DNA of 64,000 bases, from contig JAVBRU010000051.1 of the NCBI GenBank assembly GCA_031547595.1, positions 1-64,000 on the forward strand, in the 5' to 3' direction. This stretch comes from JAVBRU01 sp031547595 (GTDB lineage Bacteria; Bacillota; Clostridia; Christensenellales; Aristaeellaceae). The notes below the pieces were generated by a model, which did no database searches, was not told the origin of the DNA, and saw only the letters and a program-made list of their open reading frames with translations. The position numbers were made by a program, and so were the translations under genes. Positions 40,864 through 47,561 of this stretch are shown one piece after another (within the stretch, counting starts at the first letter, position 1; each line of letters starts with the position of its first letter).

Positions 40864-42099
40864 ATGGCACAAATGTGGCAGCAATCAGGCATCGCGCCGG
40901 GCGCGTTTTATCTGCCCCGCGCAGACGTGGATTTGTCCGCTTGGGCGGTGGTGGCGTGCGATCAATACACCGCACAGCCCGATATGTGGGAGAAGGCAGA
41001 CGCGCTGGCGGGCGGCAAGCCCTCCGCCCTCCGGCTGATCATTCCGGAAGCGTATTTGAACGAAAGTGAAACCCGCGTGCCGCAGGTGAACGCCACGATG
41101 GGCGCTTATTTGCGTGAGGGCATTGTGAAAGAAGCCGTGCACGGCATGGTGTTGGTGGCACGCACCACGCAGTCCGGCACGCGCCTGGGCCTGTTATTGA
41201 CCGTGGATTTGGAGCATTATGATTATGCCGTAGGCAGCCGCTCGCTGATACGCGCCACAGAGGGCACCATTTTGTCCCGCATTCCGCCCCGCCTAGCGGT
41301 AAGAAAAGACGCCCCACTGGAGCTGTCCCATGTGCTATTATTGGCGGACGACCCGAAGCGTACGCTTATCGAACCGCTGTATGCCGCAAGGGAGCGGCTG
41401 CGCCCCGTGTATGACACCGCTCTGATGCTGGGCGGCGGCAGCATCCGCGCTTTCGCGGTTGAAAACGAAGAGGATTTGGCGAATGTCAGCGCCGCCGTGC
41501 AGGCATTGCAGGCAGCGCTGCCGGAGGGCGGCATTCTGTTTGCCGTGGGCGACGGCAACCATTCCCTGGCCACCGCCAAAGCGCACTGGGAAAATATCAA
41601 AAAGGCAATCCCATTGGACGAGCAGCCCGCGCACCCCGCACGCTACGCCATGGCGGAGCTGATGAACATCTACGACGACGCCCTGATCTTTGAGCCCATT
41701 CACCGCGTGATCTTTGAAGCAACACAAGCGGATGTGATGGACTGGCTGGCAAAGGCGCAGCCCGTGGAGGATGCAGGCAACCCCGACATCACGCTGGTGA
41801 CGGCGGCGGGGGATTACCCGCTGCGCTTCCGGCAGCCGCTGCACAGCCTGCCGGTAGGTACGCTGCAAAAGCTGCTGGACGCACAGGAACAACTCGACCT
41901 GGACTATGTGCATGGTGAGGACGCCGTGCGCAGCCTGGTGCTGACAAAGAGCGCCATCGGCATTTTGCTGCCCGCGATGGACAAAGCTGCGCTGTTCCCG
42001 GCGGTTGAAACCTCCGGTGCGCTGCCGCGCAAGACCTTCTCCATGGGCGAAGCCAACGAGAAAAGATATTATATGGAAGCGCGGAAGATCATTAAATGA
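40864..42099 (+). CDS. DUF1015 family protein
   Basis: The 411-residue soluble protein matches DUF1015 over its whole length. It has WAVVACDQYTAQPDMWEKAD near residue 26, RLIIPEAYLNE near 57 and the family signature FAVGDGNHSLATAKAHWENI near 225, followed by PARYAMAELMNIYDDALIFE near 258. The GDGNH block suggests a metal or phosphate site. The activity is not established for the family as I know it. It overlaps the downstream methyltransferase by 4 bases (ATGA) and is probably coupled to it. Confidence 0.85.
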   Translation: MAQMWQQSGIAPGAFYLPRADVDLSAWAVVACDQYTAQPDMWEKADALAGGKPSALRLIIPEAYLNESETRVPQVNATMGAYLREGIVKEAVHGMVLVARTTQSGTRLGLLLTVDLEHYDYAVGSRSLIRATEGTILSRIPPRLAVRKDAPLELSHVLLLADDPKRTLIEPLYAARERLRPVYDTALMLGGGSIRAFAVENEEDLANVSAAVQALQAALPEGGILFAVGDGNHSLATAKAHWENIKKAIPLDEQPAHPARYAMAELMNIYDDALIFEPIHRVIFEATQADVMDWLAKAQPVEDAGNPDITLVTAAGDYPLRFRQPLHSLPVGTLQKLLDAQEQLDLDYVHGEDAVRSLVLTKSAIGILLPAMDKAALFPAVETSGALPRKTFSMGEANEKRYYMEARKIIK

Positions 42100-43442
42100 A
42101 AAAGAACGACATCCTGACCCTGGATATCGAGCGCCTGGGCGGCGAAGCGGGTATCGCCCACGCGGATGGCCTGACCGTGTTTGTGCAAAACGCGCTGCCG
42201 GGCGAAATGGTGCGCGCGCAAATCCAGAAGGTGGCCAAAACCCATGCCTTTGGCAAAACGTTTGAGGTCGTCATCTCCTCGCCCGAGCGCGCGGTGCCGC
42301 CCTGCCCGCATTTTGACAAATGCGGCGGCTGCGCGTGCCAGCATATGACCTACGCGCTGTCGCTAGAAATGAAGCGCACGCAGGTGCAGGATGCCTTCCA
42401 GCGCATTGGCGGCATCGCAATCGACGTGCCCCCGGTGCTGGGCATGGACGATCCCTGGCATTACCGCAACAAGACCACACTGCCGGTGGGCGGCACCTCC
42501 GCCGCGCCGCAGATCGGCTTTTTTGCGCCCCGCAGCCACCGCATCATCGATATCGACACCTGCCTGATCGCTAAATCCGAGAGCGACACCGTAGGGCGGG
42601 TGGTGCGCCTGTGGATGCAGAAGTTTTCCATCGCGCCGTATCAGGAAGAAAGCCGTGTTGGCATTGTCCGTCACGTGATGAGCCGCGTGTCCAAGGCCGG
42701 GGAAGTGATGGCCGTGCTGGTCGCAACCACAGACCATCTGCCCCATCAGGCGGAGTTGATTGCCATGCTGCGCGCGGCGCTGCCCGGCCTCGTGTCCGTA
42801 TGCCTCAATGTCAATAAGCGCGCCGATAATGTGATCCTGGGCGACTCCTTTCGTGTGCTCTATGGCACCGAGCGGCTGAACGACACGCTGTGCGGCCTGC
42901 GCTTTTCTCTTTCTCCCCTCTCGTTTTTCCAGATCAACCCTACGCAAACCGAGGTGCTGTACCAGACCGCGCTTGCTTTTGCGGGACTGACGGGTGATGA
43001 GCTGGTGGCAGACCTGTACTGCGGCGCGGGCACCATCTCTTTGATGCTGGCACAAAAAGCGCGGCAGGTGATTGGCATCGAAATCGTGCCGGACGCCATT
43101 CACGATGCCCAGCAGAACGCCATCAACAACGGCATTCCAAACGCCGAATTCCACGCCGGAGCCGCAGAGGAGCTGCTGCCAAAGCTGGTAGAGCAGGGCC
43201 TTCGCCTGGATGTGATTGTGCTCGACCCACCGCGAAAAGGCTTGGAGCCGCCGGTGATTGCGGCTATTTTGGCCGCCGCTCCCCAGCGCATTGTGTATGT
43301 CAGCTGCGACCCGGCCACCCAGGCGCGGGATGTGAAAATGCTGGCAGAGGGCGGCTATACGCTTCAAAAGGTGCAGCCGGTGGATATGTTCTGCCATACG
43401 GCGCATGTGGAGAACGTAGCGCTGTTGGTGCGTAAACAATGA
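42096..43442 (+). CDS. rlmD: RlmD/TrmA-family 23S rRNA (uracil-C5)-methyltransferase
   Basis: The 448-residue enzyme has an N-terminal TRAM domain (residues 1-60, LTLDIERLGGEAGIAHADGL), a 4Fe-4S Cys cluster in CPHFDKCGGCACQH near 70, and a Rossmann SAM domain with LSPLSFFQINPTQTEVLYQT near 275, DLYCGAGTISL near 308 and DPPRKGLEP near 373. The catalytic Cys lies in YVSCDPATQARD near 400. The family makes m5U in 23S rRNA. Whether it modifies U1939, U747 or both cannot be told. A DUF559 gene overlaps its stop. Confidence 0.92.
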   Translation: MKKNDILTLDIERLGGEAGIAHADGLTVFVQNALPGEMVRAQIQKVAKTHAFGKTFEVVISSPERAVPPCPHFDKCGGCACQHMTYALSLEMKRTQVQDAFQRIGGIAIDVPPVLGMDDPWHYRNKTTLPVGGTSAAPQIGFFAPRSHRIIDIDTCLIAKSESDTVGRVVRLWMQKFSIAPYQEESRVGIVRHVMSRVSKAGEVMAVLVATTDHLPHQAELIAMLRAALPGLVSVCLNVNKRADNVILGDSFRVLYGTERLNDTLCGLRFSLSPLSFFQINPTQTEVLYQTALAFAGLTGDELVADLYCGAGTISLMLAQKARQVIGIEIVPDAIHDAQQNAINNGIPNAEFHAGAAEELLPKLVEQGLRLDVIVLDPPRKGLEPPVIAAILAAAPQRIVYVSCDPATQARDVKMLAEGGYTLQKVQPVDMFCHTAHVENVALLVRKQ

Positions 43443-43816
43443 GAAACCGCAAGGAGTATTCCTCCCTTCCGCACAATCTTGACCTCCAAGAACGAGCTAA
43501 GGCCCTGCGTAAAACAGGGAACCTCTGCGAGGTACTCCTTTGGCAGCAACTTCACAAAAGGAAGTTTAAAGGGCTTGACTTTGACAGGCAAAAAGTGATT
43601 GAGAACTATATTGTGGATTTTTATTGCGGCAACTGTAATGTGGTTGTTGAAATCGATGGAAGCTCTCACGATACAAAAGTGGCATATGATGCAACACGAG
43701 ACACTTTTCTTGAGAGCTTAGGGCTGATCGTGGTTCATATCCCCGCACGTGATATATTGCAAAAATTGGACGATGTAATGCAAATGCTGGATGCACATCC
43801 CTCATTGCAACCTTAA
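43439..43816 (+). CDS. DUF559 endonuclease-like protein (Vsr/PD-(D/E)xK fold)
   Basis: The 125-residue protein has SEVLLW-like CEVLLWQQLHKRKFKGLDFD near residue 30, then the nuclease-like core IENYIVDFYCGNCNVVVEID near 55-74, with D and E in positions expected for a Vsr/PD-(D/E)xK site, and LIVVHIPARDIL near 96. It overlaps the rlmD stop (ATGA). Base use is more AT-rich than the neighbours, suggesting recent arrival. A 153-bp palindromic element begins about 100 bases downstream. DNA nicking or repair is the family-level guess. Confidence 0.8.
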   Translation: MRNRKEYSSLPHNLDLQERAKALRKTGNLCEVLLWQQLHKRKFKGLDFDRQKVIENYIVDFYCGNCNVVVEIDGSSHDTKVAYDATRDTFLESLGLIVVHIPARDILQKLDDVMQMLDAHPSLQP

Positions 43817-43913
43817 TAAGGACGAATTGCACCTGTCACCTAAAGAGTTGTCATTGACGTAAGCGAAATAGGCTCTCTCAAAAGCACTGCCATTAAATTA
43901 ATGAAACATCCGC

Positions 43914-44066
43914 TACGCAGCATTCCCCTCTTGGGAGGGGTGGCCTGAAAGGCCGGGGTGGTGAAGCAAAAGAACTATAATTTATCAGTCTCTTGGCTAA
44001 ATTGGCTTTTTCGCTCTACCACCCCGCCGCTACGCGGCACCCCTCCCAAGAGGGGAATGCTGCGTA
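43914..44066. repeat. 153-bp palindromic element with perfect 29-bp terminal inverted repeats
   Basis: The ends 43914-43942 and 44038-44066 are exact reverse complements and begin TACGCAGCATTCCCC. Each end also holds its own small palindrome (CCCCTCTTGGGAGGGG). Inside are further matched blocks (GGGGTGGT near 43955 and ACCACCCC near 44018) and a short hairpin (GGCCTGAAAGGCC). It codes for nothing and fills most of the 43817-44129 gap. It has the look of a MITE or REP-like element. Confidence 0.85.
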
Positions 44067-44129
44067 TCCAGCGCTTATGCCCTTAAAAGATAAGCACTTT
44101 TCTAACCAACTTAAAAGGAGGTACACCCC

Positions 44130-44486
44130 ATGCTCATGACCGTCCTATGTGATTACGCCTTTACCGGCCAGATCATCACCCTGCAGCCCGGAGACACCAT
44201 GCAGCTGGGCGAGCGCAGCAACCCCGACGGCCCCTACCCCAACTGGATTTACTGCACATCAGATAAAACCCAGCAATCCGGCTGGGTAGCCGCGCACATC
44301 ATCACCGTTCAGGACGGCATTGCCTCCGTCACCCAAAGCTATACCTCCGAGGAAATGACCGTTTCCACCGGCGATGTGATTGACACCATTTTTGAGCTGA
44401 ACGGCTGGTACTGGGCTCGGCGGATATCCGATCAGAAAGAAGCCTGGGTGGACAAGCTGAACCTCCGGCCCGGCGAAAACCCATGA
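44130..44486 (+). CDS. Small SH3-like domain protein
   Basis: The 118-residue protein has two SH3-like beta-barrel halves: MTVLCDYAFTGQIITLQPGD (residues 3-22) with WIYCTSDKTQQSGWVAAHII, and residues 70-110 with NGWYWARRISDQKEAWVDKL. There is no signal peptide, so it acts in the cytoplasm. AAGGAGG lies 10 bases before the ATG. It overlaps the next gene by 4 bases (ATGA). The function is unknown. SH3-like folds of this kind often bind proteins or ligands. Confidence 0.7.
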   Translation: MLMTVLCDYAFTGQIITLQPGDTMQLGERSNPDGPYPNWIYCTSDKTQQSGWVAAHIITVQDGIASVTQSYTSEEMTVSTGDVIDTIFELNGWYWARRISDQKEAWVDKLNLRPGENP

Positions 44487-45073
44487 AAGACTTTATTTTC
44501 ATCATCGGGCCCAGCGGCGTTGGAAAAACCACCCTTGCCAAGGGTTTGTTTAGGCACTATCAAAGCGTTTATATTGAGCAAAACATGATTCCGGAGTTCC
44601 TCTCTCTGGACGGCAAAACGCCCATGACAGGCGAGCTAGAGGAGCGCACCTGCTGGACAAGCACGCTAGCACTGCTGAAAAACTTCCACCGCCTGGGCTT
44701 TCAAAACATCATTGGGCTGGATTTTGACGATCTGCGTACAGGAGACATCCCGGAAGAATTCCAAGGGTACAATTATATCACCCTCAAACTGATTTGCAGC
44801 AGTTATGCACAAAACCTCCGCCAGATGTTACAGCGCGGAGAAGGCTTGATAGACTGCGGGTTGCTGGAAGAATCAACCGCAAAAATCGTCCACAGAGCGC
44901 GGCTGATCAACGAGTTTGTCATTGACATCACAGGAAAAGCGCCCGAGACCGTGCTGCAGGAAGCCCTTCAAATCATCGATAAGGCCAAACCTCGCCGCGA
45001 TTATGTCTATGAAAAACCACCGAAGGAACAGTTTTATTCTTGGATATGGAGCAACGGATTGCGGACGAAATAG
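44483..45073 (+). CDS. P-loop NTPase/kinase-like protein
   Basis: The 196-residue protein has a clear Walker A motif, IIGPSGVGKTTLAKGLFRHY, at residues 7-26. A likely metal or substrate acidic loop lies in IIGLDFDDLRTGDIPEEF near 76, and an Arg-rich lid near 108-135. The size and layout recall small-molecule kinases (gluconate/shikimate/AAA-like), but no substrate motif is diagnostic. It is coupled to the SH3-like gene before it and 12 bases from the response regulator after it. Confidence 0.65.
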   Translation: MKDFIFIIGPSGVGKTTLAKGLFRHYQSVYIEQNMIPEFLSLDGKTPMTGELEERTCWTSTLALLKNFHRLGFQNIIGLDFDDLRTGDIPEEFQGYNYITLKLICSSYAQNLRQMLQRGEGLIDCGLLEESTAKIVHRARLINEFVIDITGKAPETVLQEALQIIDKAKPRRDYVYEKPPKEQFYSWIWSNGLRTK

Positions 45074-45085
45074 GGAGGTGCCTCC

Positions 45086-45730
45086 ATGCACATACTGCTC
45101 ATCGAAGATGATTCCGTCCTTCGCGGCGGGCTGTACGAGCTGTTCGTCCGCGAGGGCTACCTAGTCACGCAGGCTGCTTCGGTCCGTCAGGCAAAGGAGC
45201 GGCTTTCCGGTGCCATTGATTTGGTTGTGCTGGATGTTTCGCTGCCGGATGGGGACGGAGTGACGCTGTGCAAGGAATGGCGCGGGCAAGGGGTCTCCCT
45301 GCCCATTCTATTTTTGACCGCCAAGGAAGAAGAGTTTGACGTGGTGCGCGGCCTGGACGCCGGGGGCAACGATTATGTGACCAAGCCTTTCCGCATGCAG
45401 GAGCTGCTCAGCCGCATCCGGGCCCAGCTGCGGCAAAGCGCCCAGCCGGTTGCCATACGCAGCGGCATCGAGATCGACGCCGCGCACATGCAGGCCAAGA
45501 AGGACGGCGTGGCGCTGCCCCTCACCCTGACGGAATACAAAATGCTGGTGCTGCTGACGGGGCGAAAGGGCATCGTGACGCGGGATATGCTGCTGGCCGC
45601 GCTGTGGGATGACGGCAGCAAGTTTATTGACGACAACACGCTGTCTGTGCACATGAGCCGCCTGCGGGAAAAGGTGGGTGCGCAGCACATCCGCACCGTG
45701 CGGGGGGTGGGCTATCAATGGGAAGACTGA
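45086..45730 (+). CDS. OmpR/PhoB-family response regulator
   Basis: The 214-residue regulator has a receiver domain (IEDDSVLRGGL, phospho-Asp in VVLDVSLPDGDG near residue 51, Thr in FLTAKEE near 79, Lys in YVTKPFRMQEL near 101) and a winged-helix DNA-binding domain (LTLTEYKMLVLLTGRKGIVT, then LSVHMSRLREKVGAQHIRTV and GVGYQW). It pairs with the kinase encoded next. Its likely target is the ABC transporter operon at 46875, where a perfect 14-bp palindrome lies just above the promoter. Confidence 0.93.
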   Translation: MHILLIEDDSVLRGGLYELFVREGYLVTQAASVRQAKERLSGAIDLVVLDVSLPDGDGVTLCKEWRGQGVSLPILFLTAKEEEFDVVRGLDAGGNDYVTKPFRMQELLSRIRAQLRQSAQPVAIRSGIEIDAAHMQAKKDGVALPLTLTEYKMLVLLTGRKGIVTRDMLLAALWDDGSKFIDDNTLSVHMSRLREKVGAQHIRTVRGVGYQWED

Positions 45731-46596
45731 TCGCCATCATAGCACTATCTGTTGCCGTGGTATTTCTGATTATTCTTCATCTCCTCCAGCGCCGCCGCAT
45801 ACGCAAGCTGGCGCAGCAGATGGAGGATTTTTTGACGTCCGATGCCGCGCCGCTGGCCTTTTCGGTGCGTGAGGACGCCCTCGCACCCTTGCATAACGCC
45901 GCGGCAGAGCTGGAAAACAGGCTGCTGCTGGCCCGGGAGCATCATATGGAAGAATGCCGCCGCACCAGCACGCTGACGGCGGATATATCACACCAATTGA
46001 AAACGCCGCTTGCCTCCCTGCGCCTGTTTTGCGAGATGGACGGCGGCGCGCACATGGCGGATATGCTCAGCCAGATTGAGCGCATGGAGCGGCTGATTTG
46101 TTCTTTGCTGCGCCTGGAGCGGCTGTGCGCCGATGGCCATGCCTTCACCTTTGCCGAGCATGATGTGGCGGCTATTGTGCATGAAAACTGGCGCAGCTTG
46201 GAGAAGCTGTATCCCAACCGACAACTCTCCATCCAAGGCAGCGCCGTCATCCGCTGCGACGAAAAATGGCTGGGCGAAGCCATGCTGAACCTGCTGAAAA
46301 ACGCCTGCGAGCACACATCAGAGGGCGGGCACATCTGCGCTTTTATGGAGCGCACGACGGCCTCCTTCTTTTTGACCCTCGAGGATGACGGTGGCGGCGT
46401 GGCAGCCAACGATTTACCGCACCTGTTTGAGCGGTTCTACCGCGCTGAGGGGAAAGAACCCACCGGCGCGGGCATTGGCCTGGCCATCGTGCAGGAAATC
46501 ATCCGCAGGCATCACGGGGATGTCCGCGCCGAAAACACCGGCAAGGGACTCAAAATGCTGATTAACCTTCCTATCCTCAACCTATCGGTATCGTAA
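45718..46596 (+). CDS. Sensor histidine kinase
   Basis: The 292-residue kinase has a single N-terminal membrane segment (residues 4-24) and almost no extracellular part. Then come HisKA with the phospho-His in TADISHQLKTPLASLRLF near 93, the N box MLNLLKNACEHTS near 198 and the G boxes LEDDGGGVAAND and EPTGAGIGLAIVQEIIRRHH. Kinases this short usually sense through a partner, often an ABC transporter of the Bce type, and such a transporter is encoded downstream. The ATG overlaps the regulator by 13 bases. The last codons contain the direct repeat TATCGTAA. Confidence 0.9.
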   Translation: MGRLIAIIALSVAVVFLIILHLLQRRRIRKLAQQMEDFLTSDAAPLAFSVREDALAPLHNAAAELENRLLLAREHHMEECRRTSTLTADISHQLKTPLASLRLFCEMDGGAHMADMLSQIERMERLICSLLRLERLCADGHAFTFAEHDVAAIVHENWRSLEKLYPNRQLSIQGSAVIRCDEKWLGEAMLNLLKNACEHTSEGGHICAFMERTTASFFLTLEDDGGGVAANDLPHLFERFYRAEGKEPTGAGIGLAIVQEIIRRHHGDVRAENTGKGLKMLINLPILNLSVS

Positions 46597-46814
46597 CCCC
46601 ATCTTGGGGATGCATGAAGGGGTTGCAGCCCCTTCATATGTAACCCGCAGGGGTGGCTTTGCCGCCCCGAGGAGCGGCTGGAATGCCGCTTCCCATATCA
46701 TTTTCCGCCCGTGTGCCTTAGCACACAGGAAAATGATGCACCCGATAAAATGAATCCCTTCATTTTATCGGAGCGTGCCGACAAGTCGGCACGCTGAATC
46801 TTACGATATCGTAA
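46597..46814. repeat. Array of eight back-to-back palindromes between kinase and transporter genes
   Basis: Eight inverted repeats follow one another with gaps of 0-12 bases: 46597-46609 (5-bp stem), 46614-46637 (9 bp), 46650-46668 (8 bp, one G-U), 46671-46692 (about 8 bp), 46697-46737 (10 bp enclosing a second 6-bp hairpin), 46742-46771 (perfect 13 bp), 46772-46795 (11 bp) and 46801-46814 (perfect TTACGATATCGTAA). The 8-mer TATCGTAA stands directly before the array (46589-46596) and again at its end (46807-46814), like a target-site duplication. Confidence 0.9.
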
Positions 46815-46845
46815 GCCAACCGTCACCTGATCGCAAGGCTGGTTT

Positions 46846-46853
46846 GTTATGAT
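46846..46853 (+). promoter_or_regulatory. Possible extended -10 promoter of the Bce-like transporter operon
   Basis: TG-T-TATGAT ends at 46853 with no good -35. The palindrome TTACGATATCGTAA lies about 30 bases upstream, where an OmpR-type activator could bind. GGGAGGG follows just before the ATG at 46875. Confidence 0.35.
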
Positions 46854-46874
46854 AGGTTCTGGGAGGGATGTATT

Positions 46875-47561
46875 ATGGAAATTATACGCTGTCAGAATCT
46901 CAGCAAAATCTACCCGTCGGGCGATAGCAAGGTATATGCGCTGGACGATGTGTCCACGTCCTTTGAACAGGGCACTTTCACCGCCATCACAGGGCCCAGC
47001 GGATCGGGCAAATCGACGCTGCTGCACCTGCTCAGCGGTTTGGATAAACCCACCAAGGGGCAAGTGTTCTACCAGGATGCCGATCTGTTCCAGTACCGCG
47101 ACAACCAGCTGTCCGTGCTTCGGCGCAGGCGCTTTGGCTTTGTGTTCCAAAGTTATAATCTGGTGCGGGAGCTGACAGGGCACGAAAATATTCTGCTGCC
47201 TGTGATGCTGGACGGCCGCAAGCCTGACGAAAAATACTTGAACGATCTTATTGATTTATTGGGCATAGGCGGCCGCCTCACGCATCTGCCCGGCGCCATG
47301 TCCGGCGGCGAGCAGCAACGCATTTCTATTGCCAGAGCTTTGGCCAACAAGCCCGCCATTTTGTTTGCCGATGAACCCACGGGTAACTTGGACGGCAAAT
47401 CCGGCAGAGAGGTGCTCACCCTGCTGCGCCAAGCCAGCCGGGAGCTTGGCATCACGCTGATCCTCGTCACCCACGATATCCACGTGGCAGAGCAGGCCGA
47501 GCGCATTGTTCAACTGGCCGACGGCAAGATCGCCCGGGATAGCGGGGGGACGGAGGTATGA
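46875..47561 (+). CDS. ABC transporter ATP-binding protein (BceA/MacB type)
   Basis: The 228-residue ATPase has Walker A TGPSGSGKSTLLHLLSG near residue 37, Q-loop FGFVFQSYNLVRELTGHENI near 88, signature MSGGEQQRISIARALA near 140, Walker B ILFADEPTGNLDGKSGREVL near 160 and LVTHDIH near 197. It overlaps the permease by 4 bases. With the single-TM kinase upstream and the large FtsX permease downstream, it resembles Bce-type modules that sense and relieve cell-wall-active peptides. The substrate is not known. Confidence 0.93.
   Translation: MEIIRCQNLSKIYPSGDSKVYALDDVSTSFEQGTFTAITGPSGSGKSTLLHLLSGLDKPTKGQVFYQDADLFQYRDNQLSVLRRRRFGFVFQSYNLVRELTGHENILLPVMLDGRKPDEKYLNDLIDLLGIGGRLTHLPGAMSGGEQQRISIARALANKPAILFADEPTGNLDGKSGREVLTLLRQASRELGITLILVTHDIHVAEQAERIVQLADGKIARDSGGTEV

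Noticed and set aside
43914..44066. The palindromic element as a simple terminator
   Set aside because: Its perfect terminal repeats are 29 bp long, it has no T tract at either end, and it extends far beyond a terminator hairpin.
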